Part shown: piece after piece, positions 45,946 through 54,781 of the stretch
Layout of the letters: the number at the start of each line of letters is the position of its first letter
Numbering within the stretch: the stretch's first letter is position 1
Position numbers and translations under genes: made by a program
NCBI RefSeq assembly: GCF_004340875.1
Contig: NZ_SLXQ01000001.1
Location: 992,001 to 1,056,000 of the forward strand
Direction of reading: 5' to 3'
From: Tamaricihabitans halophyticus
Lineage (GTDB): Bacteria > Actinomycetota > Actinomycetes > Mycobacteriales > Pseudonocardiaceae
Length of the DNA stretch: 64,000 bases
Notes under the pieces: generated by a model
What the model saw: the letters and a program-made list of their open reading frames with translations, nothing else
Database searches by the model: none
What the model was told of the DNA's origin: nothing

Positions 45946-46815
45946 GTGGCGTCAAGTCCGATACGGGAGACTGCAACGGTGGCAGAACAAGATCCAGGCC
46001 CGATCGTGCAGCGAATCCTGCTTGGCGCGGCGCTGCGGGACGCTCGGGAAGACAAGGGACTCTCCTCTACCGAGGCCACGAAGAAGCTCGGTTGGTATGC
46101 CGGCAAGCTGTCCAAGGTCGAGCAGGGCGACAAGGGCGTCACCGACAAGGACCTGGCGAAAGCGGTTGCGGTTTACGAGATCGCCAAGGATCGGGAAGGC
46201 GTGCTCAAGCAGCTCGCAGCCGAAGCGCGGCGCAAACTGCCGCCTTCCCGGGTGCCCGAGTGGGCGACCAAATACGTGAACCTCGTGGCCGCTGCCGCCG
46301 AGATCAAACTTCACTTGTCGGATTCGTTTCCTGGCACGGTGCAGACCATCAACTACGCACGCGCAGTCCTGGAACGATCCGTCGTTGTTTCTCAGGCCGA
46401 CGTTGAACGCATGGCCGAAGAACGAACTCGGCGCGTCGAACGGCTTATCAGCGCCAACACACGTATTTGGCTCGTGGTAGGCGAGGAAGCCCTGTACCGG
46501 GAAATCGGCAGCAGAGAGGTGCTTCGCGAGCAGTTGGAGCATGTCAGGTCGCTTGCCACAGCAGCCAACGTGACATTGCAGGTCATGCCCTATGACGGCG
46601 GTGCCCATTCGTGCCATGGCACCCCGTTCACGATCATCAGCTTGATCGAAGGGCGCCCCGGAATCGTGTACACAGAAGGGCTAACTGGCAGTGACTACCT
46701 TGGCGGGGAACACGTACGCGTGTACAACCTTGCCTACGACAACCTGCGCGCAGCAGCGTTGAGCCCAGACAAGACACTGGCGCTCATCAATCGACGGATC
46801 AAAGAGTTGACCTAG
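45946..46815 (+). CDS. XRE family regulator with DUF5753 domain
   Basis: A 289-aa regulator common in actinomycetes. The N-terminal helix-turn-helix is at about residues 20-75 (LGAALRDAREDKGLSSTEAT, then WYAGKLSKVEQG), followed by the DUF5753 domain (SFPGTVQTINYARAVLE, TLQVMPYDGGAHSCHGTPFT). The GTG at 45946 has AGGAGG 7 nt upstream. It is followed by a DUF397 gene, the usual partner. It is divergent from the graspetide genes and may control them, but such pairs are numerous in these genomes. Confidence 0.92.
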   Translation: MASSPIRETATVAEQDPGPIVQRILLGAALRDAREDKGLSSTEATKKLGWYAGKLSKVEQGDKGVTDKDLAKAVAVYEIAKDREGVLKQLAAEARRKLPPSRVPEWATKYVNLVAAAAEIKLHLSDSFPGTVQTINYARAVLERSVVVSQADVERMAEERTRRVERLISANTRIWLVVGEEALYREIGSREVLREQLEHVRSLATAANVTLQVMPYDGGAHSCHGTPFTIISLIEGRPGIVYTEGLTGSDYLGGEHVRVYNLAYDNLRAAALSPDKTLALINRRIKELT

Positions 46816-46826
46816 GAGAGATCGAC

Positions 46827-47033
46827 ATGGCTGTCCACAAGGAACTCGGCAACCTGCACTGGCGGAAGTCGAGCTTCAGCGCCGGCGCGGAGAACTGCGT
46901 CGAGGTAGCCACGGCCCCCAGCGGCGGGCACTACCTCCGCGACAGCAAGAACCCCAGCGCGGGCACACACCACTTCACCAACAGCGCGTGGATCACCTTC
47001 ATCCACGCAATCACCACCGCTGACACCCCGTAA
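46827..47033 (+). CDS. DUF397 domain protein
   Basis: A 68-aa protein with the DUF397 signature (LHWRKSSFSAGAENCVEVA, then LRDSKNP). It is the typical partner of XRE/DUF5753 regulators and starts 11 nt after the regulator gene, with AGGAGAG upstream of the ATG. In related systems the pair acts as a regulatory or antitoxin-like module. The stop is directly before the composite repeat at 47034. Confidence 0.93.
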   Translation: MAVHKELGNLHWRKSSFSAGAENCVEVATAPSGGHYLRDSKNPSAGTHHFTNSAWITFIHAITTADTP

Positions 47034-47093
47034 CCGCATTCCCTGGGGATCTTGCGGTCACTTTCGGTGGTCGCGTTCTTCAAGGTCAGGCGG
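47034..47093. repeat. Composite palindromic repeat B-spacer-A (locus 8)
   Basis: A type B copy (47034-47057), the spacer TCACTTTCGGTGGT and a type A copy (47072-47093), in the same order as at 42901. It lies between the convergent DUF397 and enoyl-reductase-like genes and contains the latter's TGA stop (47088-47086). Confidence 0.8.
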
Positions 47094-48270
47094 CGCGTTC
47101 GTCCAGGATCTCGAAGGTCAGGCCGGCGCGTTGCAGGCGGTCGATGAGTGGTTGACCGAGCGCCACTGCCGGGGTTACCTGTCCCGCCGTCTCCGGCAGC
47201 TCGTCAACCGCCAGGCAGAGCGCGGCCTCGGCGAGCATCTTCGCGGTCTCCGAGTAGCCCGGATCGCCCCCGCTGACCTGTGTCACCACCCGGCGCCCGC
47301 CACCTTCGCCGACGAAGCGCAGCTTGAACCAGGACTGCGCCCGCTGCTCGGCGCTCGGTCCTTCGCCCGGCGCCAGCCGGTTGGACAACCAGGAGCGCAC
47401 CGGCGGCAACTGCGCGAGCAGCACCGCACCCGCCGCCCCCACCCCGAGACCGGCGGCCACCGGCAGCCGGCGCACCGCGAGGAAGTGGCCATACCGGAAA
47501 TCCGGACCATAGGCATCCAGCGCCCGCGCCGAGCGCCGCACCACCTGCGGATCGATCGTGGGCATCGGCAACAACCAGGCACCGAGCTCGCGATCCCGAC
47601 AAACCCACAGCTCGGTCGAGCCCACCTTGCGACCAGCAGGCTTCGGCTCCAGCCTGCCCCTGGCCCGCGCCGCGCTGAGCGTCTGCTTCCCCCTGGCAAA
47701 CGCCGTCAGTGCGGAAGCGAGCGTGCCACCAGAAAACCGGCCGTTCATCCGCAGCGAACCGGTCACCCGCAGGGGCACATCGGCCGGCAGCTGCTGGACC
47801 GTGAAATACGCGCCGAGGTCCGGCGGGATCGACTCGAACCCGGCCGCGTGAATCAGCCGAGCCCCGGTCTGCCGCGCCCGTTCGTGATACCGCAGGTACA
47901 TCCGGTCCGGAAACTCTGGCTCACCGGTCAGATCCAGATAATCAGTACCCGCCTCGGCGCAGGCCGCCACCAGCGGCTCACCGAACCGCACGTATGGGCC
48001 AACCGTACTGATCACCACCCGCGCGGACCGCGCGAGCTCGGCAAGCGAATCCGGCCGCGTGACATCCGCTTCGAGCAAGCCAAGCTCCCCGCACGCGGGG
48101 TTGATCGCGGCAAGCCTGCCCCGCAGGTCAGCAAGCTTGCCCTGGTTACGCCCAGCGAGCGCGAGCCGGCAGCCCTCGGGGAGCGCACCGGCCAAGTACT
48201 CGGCGGTCAGCGCACCGGTGAACCCGGTGGCCCCGAACAACACGATGTCGTAATCCCGTCCGTCCCGCAT
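47086..48270 (-). CDS. Saccharopine dehydrogenase-like/trans-acting enoyl reductase family protein
   Basis: A 394-aa protein with an N-terminal Rossmann domain (DIVLFGATGFTGALTAEYLA) of the saccharopine-dehydrogenase NADP-binding type. Its size and layout fit the mycobacterial trans-acting enoyl reductases (Rv2449c/Rv2953 group), which reduce double bonds in lipids made by other enzymes. It is the last gene of the minus-strand operon headed by the LpxA-like gene and lies 9 nt after the flippase-like gene, so it may reduce an acyl chain in that pathway. The specific reaction is unknown. Confidence 0.82.
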   Translation of the reverse strand: MRDGRDYDIVLFGATGFTGALTAEYLAGALPEGCRLALAGRNQGKLADLRGRLAAINPACGELGLLEADVTRPDSLAELARSARVVISTVGPYVRFGEPLVAACAEAGTDYLDLTGEPEFPDRMYLRYHERARQTGARLIHAAGFESIPPDLGAYFTVQQLPADVPLRVTGSLRMNGRFSGGTLASALTAFARGKQTLSAARARGRLEPKPAGRKVGSTELWVCRDRELGAWLLPMPTIDPQVVRRSARALDAYGPDFRYGHFLAVRRLPVAAGLGVGAAGAVLLAQLPPVRSWLSNRLAPGEGPSAEQRAQSWFKLRFVGEGGGRRVVTQVSGGDPGYSETAKMLAEAALCLAVDELPETAGQVTPAVALGQPLIDRLQRAGLTFEILDERAA

Positions 48271-48279
48271 GGGGACAGG

Positions 48280-49257
48280 CTACTCGCTAGTACGTACCGA
48301 CGGTATGCCCTTGGCCGGACCCCGATATCCCCTGGCGAGCAGCGCCGCGGCACCAGCGGTGACCACGTCGGCCGCGGTGAACATCGCCCGCGAGGCAATC
48401 GCGTAGGCGCCGGCGGCGACCGGCCCGATGCTGGTGGCCAGCGCGGCCGTGACAACCACCTCACGCACCCCTGCCCCGGAGGGCAGGATGAAAAAGAACA
48501 GCCCCGCGGTCAGCCCGATCGCGACCGCCCCGGTGCACAACAGCAGCCCGCCCCACCCCGGCGTACCAAGGCTGTTCGCGAGCAACCACAGATGCGTCCC
48601 GAAACAGGTGAAGGTGAACAGCGAGTAGCCAAGCGCCTTGCCCACGGTCGCCCAGCGCAACCGGTGCGCCAGCGGTGCCTTACGCAAGATCCGCAGCACC
48701 AGGTTCACCGCCCAGGTGAGCAGCCGGGGATGCAGCGCGGCCAGACCAACCGGCAGCACGGCGTAGAGCCAGATCGCGCCCGGACTCTCATCCAGCAGCA
48801 CCGGCAGGGCGAGCACCCCGAGCAGCAAGGAAGCCACGGTCGACACGCCAACCTGGATCAGCGAGGACACGAAGCTGCGCGCACGCGGCAGCCCAGCCTG
48901 CTTACCCAGCTCCATCTGCAACACATAGGCCCAGACGGCGCCGGGCAGGTACTTGCCTAGCTGGCCGACCAGATAGATCTGCGGACCCCGGATCGGGCCG
49001 AGCTTGGTACCCAGGTCATCCACGATCACCTGCCAGCCGAGGGTGCTCGACGCGATCCCGAGGATGAGCACCAGCTGGCTGAGCACCGCGGCCGGCCATG
49101 GCACCCGCGCAAGCGTGTCCCATACCTCGTCCCAGCGCGTCACCAGGTAGTAGCCGGCACCAACAAGCACGGCGGCGAGCAGGATCCGGCGCGCCCAGGT
49201 AACCGCCAGCGACCGCCAGTTCCGGGAGGTCGTCGACGCGGCGGTCTCGGCGCTCAT
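48280..49257 (-). CDS. Flippase-like lysylphosphatidylglycerol-synthase-TM family protein
   Basis: A 325-aa membrane protein with about eight helices, of the UPF0104/AglD-like family (IYLVGQLGKYLPGAVWAYVLQ and LFFFILPSGAGVREVVVTAAL are typical). Members move lipid-linked molecules across membranes or assist glycolipid synthesis. It overlaps the LuxC-like gene by 4 nt (ATGA), so it probably handles the product of this operon. Confidence 0.85.
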   Translation of the reverse strand: MSAETAASTTSRNWRSLAVTWARRILLAAVLVGAGYYLVTRWDEVWDTLARVPWPAAVLSQLVLILGIASSTLGWQVIVDDLGTKLGPIRGPQIYLVGQLGKYLPGAVWAYVLQMELGKQAGLPRARSFVSSLIQVGVSTVASLLLGVLALPVLLDESPGAIWLYAVLPVGLAALHPRLLTWAVNLVLRILRKAPLAHRLRWATVGKALGYSLFTFTCFGTHLWLLANSLGTPGWGGLLLCTGAVAIGLTAGLFFFILPSGAGVREVVVTAALATSIGPVAAGAYAIASRAMFTAADVVTAGAAALLARGYRGPAKGIPSVRTSE

Positions 49258-50465
49258 CTGGCGCGCACCGTGACGAGCCGGCTGAACTCGCGCAGCAGGT
49301 CGTAACCGTCCCAGATCGGATCGAACCGCAATGCCGAACCGAACGGGACGATCCGGTCGATCCCCTTACCCGCGGCCGCCGCCACGAACTCGGCAAGCTC
49401 GTCCTCCGTGCAACCGAACTGGATCAGCGTCTGATCCGTTCGCCGCACCAGACCGGCCAGCTCGGTGAGGTTCGACAACGCGGTATGCGCGAAGGTGCCC
49501 GCCGCCAGCCATTGCCTCGGCGGATCGGCGGGGTCGGCCAGGTCGACGGTGGCCACCCCGGCGCCGAAATCGAGCCCGCGCACCCTGCCGTCCGCCGCGA
49601 GACCATAGCCGGCCACCCGCTGCTCTACCGCCATCGCGGGTTCCAGCGCGTAGCCACGCAGCGCGACTATCTCGGCGAGCAGCGCGTTGAACTCGTCCCG
49701 CGCCTCGGCCATTTCGCCCGCACCGATCCAGTACACCGCGCGTGGCGAAGCGCAGGCGGCCTGATCGAACCAGTAGGCATCCGCGTAGAACGCCTCCACC
49801 GCCGCGCGCCGTTCGGCCGCGCTTGCCGCCTGCCAGCCGGCAAGCGAGATCACCGCGAACGACGCCCGGTCCGGAAAGGTCAGGTCTCGAGCGTTCGGGG
49901 CAAGCCGGTGCTCGCGTAGCTCGTTGATCGCCCTGTCGCCACCCCACAGCACGCGAAGTTCGCAGGCCGCGGAAAACGCCCCGGTGGCCGCGGGGTCGCG
50001 CGGGTAGCTGACCATCCGCTGGGTGCTGGCCACCGCCGGCTCGGCACTATCCGCGATCTCCGCGAGCGCATCGAGCAACACCGCGCCGGCGCCGGAAACC
50101 CTTGGCGAGACCCGGACGATATTCGGGTTGCCGGCCAGTGCGGACAGCGCCCAGGAGTAGACGAACATGGTGTCCACATTGGCCGGTGGCACGTGGAAGC
50201 AGAGCCCTCGCGGGAACCGGTACCCGCCATCCGGCGCGGGAGCGGTATCCAGCACTTTGCGAAGTTCGCCTGGCCGCAGGAAGAACCCGAGTGCGGCGAG
50301 CTCTGGGTAGGCCCGCGCGGTATCCGGGGCGAGCAGTCTCCGCGCCAGTTTGCCGAGAAAGTCGATCACCCGCTCATCGCCGAACCGCAACGGGTTCTCC
50401 CCGGAGAGCTCGGCAACAACCCGCTCGGCGGTGGTTTCGGCAGGTGCGGGAAACAGTTGCCTCAT
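49254..50465 (-). CDS. LuxC-like acyl-CoA/acyl-ACP reductase
   Basis: A 403-aa protein of the LuxC family, which reduces an activated acyl group to an aldehyde with NADPH. The family's HVPPANVDTMFVYSWALSAL and the active-site Cys in WFDQAACASPRAVYWIG are present. The ATG at 50465 overlaps the LuxE stop (ATGA). There are no luciferase genes (luxAB), so the aldehyde is not for light emission. In this operon it may produce a fatty aldehyde or a shortened acyl intermediate for a sugar or lipid. Confidence 0.85.
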   Translation of the reverse strand: MRQLFPAPAETTAERVVAELSGENPLRFGDERVIDFLGKLARRLLAPDTARAYPELAALGFFLRPGELRKVLDTAPAPDGGYRFPRGLCFHVPPANVDTMFVYSWALSALAGNPNIVRVSPRVSGAGAVLLDALAEIADSAEPAVASTQRMVSYPRDPAATGAFSAACELRVLWGGDRAINELREHRLAPNARDLTFPDRASFAVISLAGWQAASAAERRAAVEAFYADAYWFDQAACASPRAVYWIGAGEMAEARDEFNALLAEIVALRGYALEPAMAVEQRVAGYGLAADGRVRGLDFGAGVATVDLADPADPPRQWLAAGTFAHTALSNLTELAGLVRRTDQTLIQFGCTEDELAEFVAAAAGKGIDRIVPFGSALRFDPIWDGYDLLREFSRLVTVRAR

Positions 50466-51487
50466 GCGGCAGTCCCCCGCGTGGTGAAGGTGTCCGAGCA
50501 ACCTCGCGCTTCCGCCCGTGGCAGCCGGCCTAGCACGGAGAACCGCTTACCCGGCCAGTCACCGTCGTCGATGCCATGCAGTACACCAAGATCCTCGGTG
50601 AGCAGCGCGTGCCCGGGATAGGATCGAGGTAGCGTGCTGAGCACCTCGATCACGCCCGGCTCACCGATCGGCTGCGGTTCGAAGGTCAGCGGATCACGGA
50701 TGATCACGTCGGCGAAATCCGGACAGTACAGACCATCCCCGGACGGCCCCTCCAGGTACACCGTGCCGATCTGCTCGATCATCCCGTAGTAGTTGTGGAT
50801 TCGGGTCAACCCGGTATCGGCGGCGAACCTGGCGCGGAACTCGGCGTTGTCCACCGCGCGATCGGCCAGCTTCTTCCACCCACCGGAGTGGATCAGGATG
50901 CCATTGGACAGATCGAGGGAATGCTCGCGGGCCACCTCGTAGAGGTACTGCCAGACGAGGAAGGTGAACCCGAAGATCAGGAACGGCTGGTCGCCGTGTT
51001 TCGCGAGAAAGTCCTTTAGTGCGGCGATATCCGGTTCGTCGTGTTCGTCGAGCAGGTAGGTGTGCGCCCTGCCGAAGGTGGCCATGCCGAGCACTCCGGC
51101 ACCGCGCGCGGAGAATTCCCTGCGGTTGGTGATGATCCCGATCGTGTCCACAAGCAACATGGGCAGCCGTTTCGGGCCGAGCACGGCTCGCAGGCTCGCG
51201 CCGAGCCGTTTGGTCTGCGCACCGGCCGCGTCCCGGTCCAGGTAGATCCGCGAGGCGCCGGAGCCGGTGGTACCGGACGAGGTGAGCACTTTGAACACGT
51301 CAGAATCCGGAATACTGCGCAACTCGTGCGTTTTGAACATGCGTACCGGCAGCCACGGGAGGTCTTCGAGCCCGGCGCCGGGCAAGCCGCGCGGCACGTC
51401 CAGCGCGCGCAGCACGCGGTCGTATGGCGGGCAGCGGTCGCGGTGGTAGTCGGTGAGTTCGACAAGTTCGCGCAGTAGTCCGGTCAT
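50462..51487 (-). CDS. LuxE-like acyl-protein synthetase
   Basis: A 341-aa enzyme of the LuxE type, which activates an acid with ATP and forms an acyl-enzyme for the LuxC reductase. The AMP-binding signature LTSSGTTGSGASRIYLD and the C-terminal YGMIEQIGTVYLEG and PGVIEVLSTLPRSYPGHALL are typical. The gene overlaps both neighbours by 4 nt. Together with LuxC this gives an acid-to-aldehyde reductase pair, here with an ACP nearby. Confidence 0.88.
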   Translation of the reverse strand: MTGLLRELVELTDYHRDRCPPYDRVLRALDVPRGLPGAGLEDLPWLPVRMFKTHELRSIPDSDVFKVLTSSGTTGSGASRIYLDRDAAGAQTKRLGASLRAVLGPKRLPMLLVDTIGIITNRREFSARGAGVLGMATFGRAHTYLLDEHDEPDIAALKDFLAKHGDQPFLIFGFTFLVWQYLYEVAREHSLDLSNGILIHSGGWKKLADRAVDNAEFRARFAADTGLTRIHNYYGMIEQIGTVYLEGPSGDGLYCPDFADVIIRDPLTFEPQPIGEPGVIEVLSTLPRSYPGHALLTEDLGVLHGIDDGDWPGKRFSVLGRLPRAEARGCSDTFTTRGTAA

Positions 51488-52884
51488 CCGCGTGCTTCCA
51501 GCTCGGGGTAGTCGATCTTGCCGTTGCTCCGCAACGGCAGGGCATCCACCGAGCGTACGTCGAAACCCCTGATGTGCAGATGCAGCCGGTCGGCCAGCGT
51601 GTGCGCGGCGGACTGGCAGGACTGCTCGGCGGCGCCGGCCAGCCAGACCACCACCTTGTCCGCGCCGGCCACGACGGCCACCTCATCCACCCCGAGATCG
51701 GCCTCGCGCACCAGCTGTTCGAGATCGTCCAGGTTGACCCGGTTGCCGAAGATCTTGCCGATCCGCTTCAGCCGCCCGGTGATGAACAGGTAACCGTCCT
51801 CGTCCAGGTAACCAAGATCGCCGGTATGCAGGACGCCGGCCAGCTGATCGCCTTCGCCCAGCTCCGCTTCCTGATCCGCGTATCCCATCATCACGTTCGG
51901 TCCACGGTAGACAACCTCACCACCGATGCCAGGATGCGTGGTCTCGTTGCCGTCCGCGCGCTTGATGGAAAACGCGCCGTCCGGCAACGCGCAGCCAACC
52001 GAGCCGACCTTGTCCGGCAGCCGCTCGGCCGGCACCGTGGCCATCCGCGGCGCCGCCTCGGTTTGCCCGTACATCACGAACAACCGGCCGCCCACCGCGC
52101 GCATCTTGGCGTGGAACTCCTCGACGAGCTCGACCCGCATCCGGCCGCCGGCCTGGGTGAGCGTGCGCAGGCTCGGATAGCGCGCCGGGTCGAACCGGAG
52201 CTTGCGCAGCATCTCGTAGTGGTACGGCACCCCGGCGAAGGTGGTCACCTCGTACTCGCCGACCGCGTCCCAGAACGAGCGCGCGAACAGCCCTTCGGGG
52301 TGCAGCAGGACGGCCGCGCCGCGCATCAGGTGGCTGTTCAGCACCGAGAGCCCGTAGCTGTAGTGCAGCGGCAGGCTGGTCGGCGCCACATCGGTGTCCG
52401 CGATGCCGAGTACCTTTCCGATCGTTTCGGCGTTGTGCAGCACCGCGCGCCGGGACAGGCGCACGAGCTTCGGGTTCCCGGTGGTGCCGCTGGTCGGCAA
52501 CAGCACGGCGAGTTCCGGATGCGGCACCACCCCCTCGGTCGCCTCGCGCAACCAGGTTCGGCCTTCGCCATCCGGGTAGTAGCCGGCAATCGGCGGCACT
52601 CCGACGGCGCCGAGCAGCGCGGCCGGCCGGAACCGCTCGAGCAGCCCGGCAAGCAGGGTTTCCTCGAGCGAGGGGTCGAGCAGGGCGATCGACCGGCCTG
52701 CCGCGATCGCGCCGAGGTAGTCGAGCACGCTGGACAGCTCGGTGCTCGCGCGCAGGAAGACGACCCCGGGTGGCAGGTCGGCGAGTTCATCGGCGCGGCG
52801 GCGCACCGCCGTGCCGAGCTGCGCACCGCGCAGTACCTCACCGCTCGGCGCGTGGATCAGTCGCGCGTCCTCGTGCACCAGCAC
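51484..52884 (-). CDS. AMP-binding acyl-ACP/CoA ligase
   Basis: A 466-aa adenylate-forming ligase. It has LLPTSGTTGNPKLVRLSRRA, VMYGQTEAAPRMA, GDLGYLDEDGYLFITGR and NGKIDYPEL with the catalytic Lys. The short length fits ligases that load a free-standing carrier protein. The GTG at 52884 lies 9 nt after GGAG; a TTG at 52893 is the alternative. The ACP gene at 53659 is the likely target. The stop overlaps the luxE-like start. Confidence 0.87.
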   Translation of the reverse strand: MLVHEDARLIHAPSGEVLRGAQLGTAVRRRADELADLPPGVVFLRASTELSSVLDYLGAIAAGRSIALLDPSLEETLLAGLLERFRPAALLGAVGVPPIAGYYPDGEGRTWLREATEGVVPHPELAVLLPTSGTTGNPKLVRLSRRAVLHNAETIGKVLGIADTDVAPTSLPLHYSYGLSVLNSHLMRGAAVLLHPEGLFARSFWDAVGEYEVTTFAGVPYHYEMLRKLRFDPARYPSLRTLTQAGGRMRVELVEEFHAKMRAVGGRLFVMYGQTEAAPRMATVPAERLPDKVGSVGCALPDGAFSIKRADGNETTHPGIGGEVVYRGPNVMMGYADQEAELGEGDQLAGVLHTGDLGYLDEDGYLFITGRLKRIGKIFGNRVNLDDLEQLVREADLGVDEVAVVAGADKVVVWLAGAAEQSCQSAAHTLADRLHLHIRGFDVRSVDALPLRSNGKIDYPELEARG

Positions 52885-52913
52885 GGTTACCAACTCCGTT
52901 TCCGGCCGCCGGG

Positions 52914-53666
52914 TTACAGAACGAGCCCGCCGTCCACGCCGAGTACCTGCCCGGTGACAAACGATGCCTCGTCGCTTGCCAGGAAGCGAATCACCCGCGC
53001 GACCTCGTCGGCCTGGCCGAGCCGGCCGAGCGGGGTATCGGCGATCCGGCGCTCGAGCACCTCCTCGCCCAGATGCGCGGTCATCCGCGTTTCGATCACG
53101 CCGGGCGCGACCGCATTCACTCGAATGCCGTAGCGCCCGAGTTCCTTCGCGGCCGAGCGCGCCACGCTGGCCACCGCGGCCTTGGAGGCGGCGTAGGCGG
53201 TCTGTCCGGCGCTGCCGCGCTCCCCGACGATCGAGGCGAGCAGCACGATCGAGCCGCTGCGCTGCCGCATCATCGCGCGGGTGGCGGCCTGCACGGTGTG
53301 GATGGTGCCAGCCGCGTTCGTGCCGAGCAGCGCGTCCACCGCCTCGGCGCGGATCATCCCGAGCAGCGCGTCCTCAAGCACACCGGCGTTGGCCACCACG
53401 ATGTCCAACCGGCCGTGCTCCTTGGCCACCCCACGCACCACCGTCTGCACGGCCTTGGCGTCGGTGACGTCTAGCGCCAGCCCGCTCGCCGCGCCGGCGG
53501 CCGCAGCCCGTTCGGCGGCTTCGGCGCCGTCCCTGCCGGTAAGCACTACGGTCGCGCCGGCGACGGCCAGCGCTTCGGCCGTCGCGTAGCCGATCCCCCG
53601 CGTGCCGCCGGTGACCAGCGCGACCTTTCCCGCCAAGGAAGCCGGGATCGGGTCCGGTTCAGCCAT
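52914..53666 (-). CDS. FabG-like 3-oxoacyl-ACP reductase (SDR)
   Basis: A 250-aa classical SDR with TGGTRGIG, NAG, the catalytic TAYAASKAA and NAVAPGVIETRMT, closest in style to FabG. It probably reduces a 3-oxoacyl group on the ACP to a 3-hydroxyacyl group. It overlaps the ACP gene by 8 nt. All catalytic residues are present, unlike the SDR at 23715. Confidence 0.9.
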   Translation of the reverse strand: MAEPDPIPASLAGKVALVTGGTRGIGYATAEALAVAGATVVLTGRDGAEAAERAAAAGAASGLALDVTDAKAVQTVVRGVAKEHGRLDIVVANAGVLEDALLGMIRAEAVDALLGTNAAGTIHTVQAATRAMMRQRSGSIVLLASIVGERGSAGQTAYAASKAAVASVARSAAKELGRYGIRVNAVAPGVIETRMTAHLGEEVLERRIADTPLGRLGQADEVARVIRFLASDEASFVTGQVLGVDGGLVL

Positions 53667-53895
53667 CGAGCATGCCCCGCAGCATGTCCACCGCGACCTT
53701 GAAGCTGCTCATGTCAATCACCTGATCGGTATCGAACTGCACATCGAATTCGTCTTCGATCGCCGCGACCAGCGCCATATGTCCGACCGAATCCCACGCC
53801 TCGATATCCCGGTACTTCAGGTTCTCCACCGCGGCGCCCTCGTCGAGCTGCAGAGACTCCACGAACACCCCGCGCAACCGCTCCTCGATCGCCAT
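53659..53895 (-). CDS. Acyl carrier protein
   Basis: A 78-aa ACP with the phosphopantetheine attachment site at Ser36 (AWDSVGHM). The ATG at 53895 follows AAGGG by about 5 nt and is preferred over a GTG at 53901. It lies between the LpxA-like gene and the FabG-like gene. It is dedicated to this operon rather than to general fatty acid synthesis, judging by context. Confidence 0.92.
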   Translation of the reverse strand: MAIEERLRGVFVESLQLDEGAAVENLKYRDIEAWDSVGHMALVAAIEDEFDVQFDTDQVIDMSSFKVAVDMLRGMLDG

Positions 53896-53904
53896 GTTCA
53901 CCCT

Positions 53905-54633
53905 TCAGTCGTTCAGCGGCGAGCGTGCCGCCCACTCCACAAGCAGTGTGCCCAACTCTCCCGCATCGCCGGCCAGCTCGGCTTCCGGCCGGGCCTGCTT
54001 TCCCTTGAGAAACGGCCCAAGCGCCTCGATCGTTGCCTCATCGCAACCCTTTCGACGCAGGCCAACCTCGTTGATCCCGGACACCCGAGCGGGATTGCCC
54101 ACGGCGATGGTGAAGGCGCCGACCTCACCGCGCACCGCGGCGCTCATACCAACCATCGCGCCGGGACCGATCCGCCCGTGCTGGTGCACCGTGGTGTTCA
54201 TCCCGAGGTTCGCGTCCGCCCATACGTGGGTATGCCCGCCGAGCTGTACCGCGCAGGCCAGCGTCACCCGGTCGTCCAACCGGACATCGTGGCCGGTATG
54301 GCTGCCGCGCAACAGGTAGCAATCGTGGCCGATCCACGTTTCCCGCCAGGTTCCCTGGTGCACGCTGACGTACTCGCGGATCCGGTTTCGGTTGCCGATG
54401 CGTACCCCCGCGCCGTCCTCGGTGGCCGCGCCGGTTGGCGCGTCCGCCCAACCGGCCGGATGCGGGCCGCCGCGGTCCTCGGCTGGCGTGCCAATCGTCA
54501 CGTGCGGGCCGATCCAGTTGTCGTCGCCGAGCACGACCGGCCCGACGATGACCGTGTATGGCCCGATCACGTTGCCGGTACCCATTTCCACGCCCGCGCC
54601 GACTACCGCGGTTGGGTGGATCTGGTTAGTCAC
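53905..54633 (-). CDS. LpxA-like acyltransferase (left-handed beta-helix)
   Basis: A 242-aa acyltransferase with LpxA architecture: hexapeptide repeats (IHPTAVVGAGVEMGTG, IGPYTVI), the IREYVSVHQGT region, and His112/His115 in GSHTGHD at the place of the catalytic pair. The C-terminal NPARVSGINEVGLRRKG also matches LpxA. LpxA transfers a 3-hydroxyacyl group from ACP to UDP-GlcNAc or to its 3-amino analogue. The ACP, FabG, DegT aminotransferase and Gfo/Idh genes beside it make an amide-linked acyl sugar nucleotide plausible. The start is GTG 54633, first gene of the operon. Confidence 0.85.
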   Translation of the reverse strand: MTNQIHPTAVVGAGVEMGTGNVIGPYTVIVGPVVLGDDNWIGPHVTIGTPAEDRGGPHPAGWADAPTGAATEDGAGVRIGNRNRIREYVSVHQGTWRETWIGHDCYLLRGSHTGHDVRLDDRVTLACAVQLGGHTHVWADANLGMNTTVHQHGRIGPGAMVGMSAAVRGEVGAFTIAVGNPARVSGINEVGLRRKGCDEATIEALGPFLKGKQARPEAELAGDAGELGTLLVEWAARSPLND

Positions 54634-54781
54634 GATTACCCCATCGGTTGCGTTTCGTCCGGAATTAGCCGTAAAGCACGGCGCGCACCGAAGGTACGCC
54701 CCCGCGCCGTCAGCGGCGCCGCCGCGCCCTCTACTGTGGAAGCTGGTCCACCGAAGTAGTTGCGCGCACCGAAAGGCCAGC

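Noticed and set aside
49254-51487. Bioluminescence operon
   Set aside because: luxC- and luxE-like genes are present, but no luciferase (luxA/luxB) or flavin reductase is next to them.
53905-54633. Complete lipid A pathway
   Set aside because: Only LpxA-like proteins are found; lpxB, lpxC, lpxD and lpxK are absent, and the organism is a Gram-positive-type actinobacterium.
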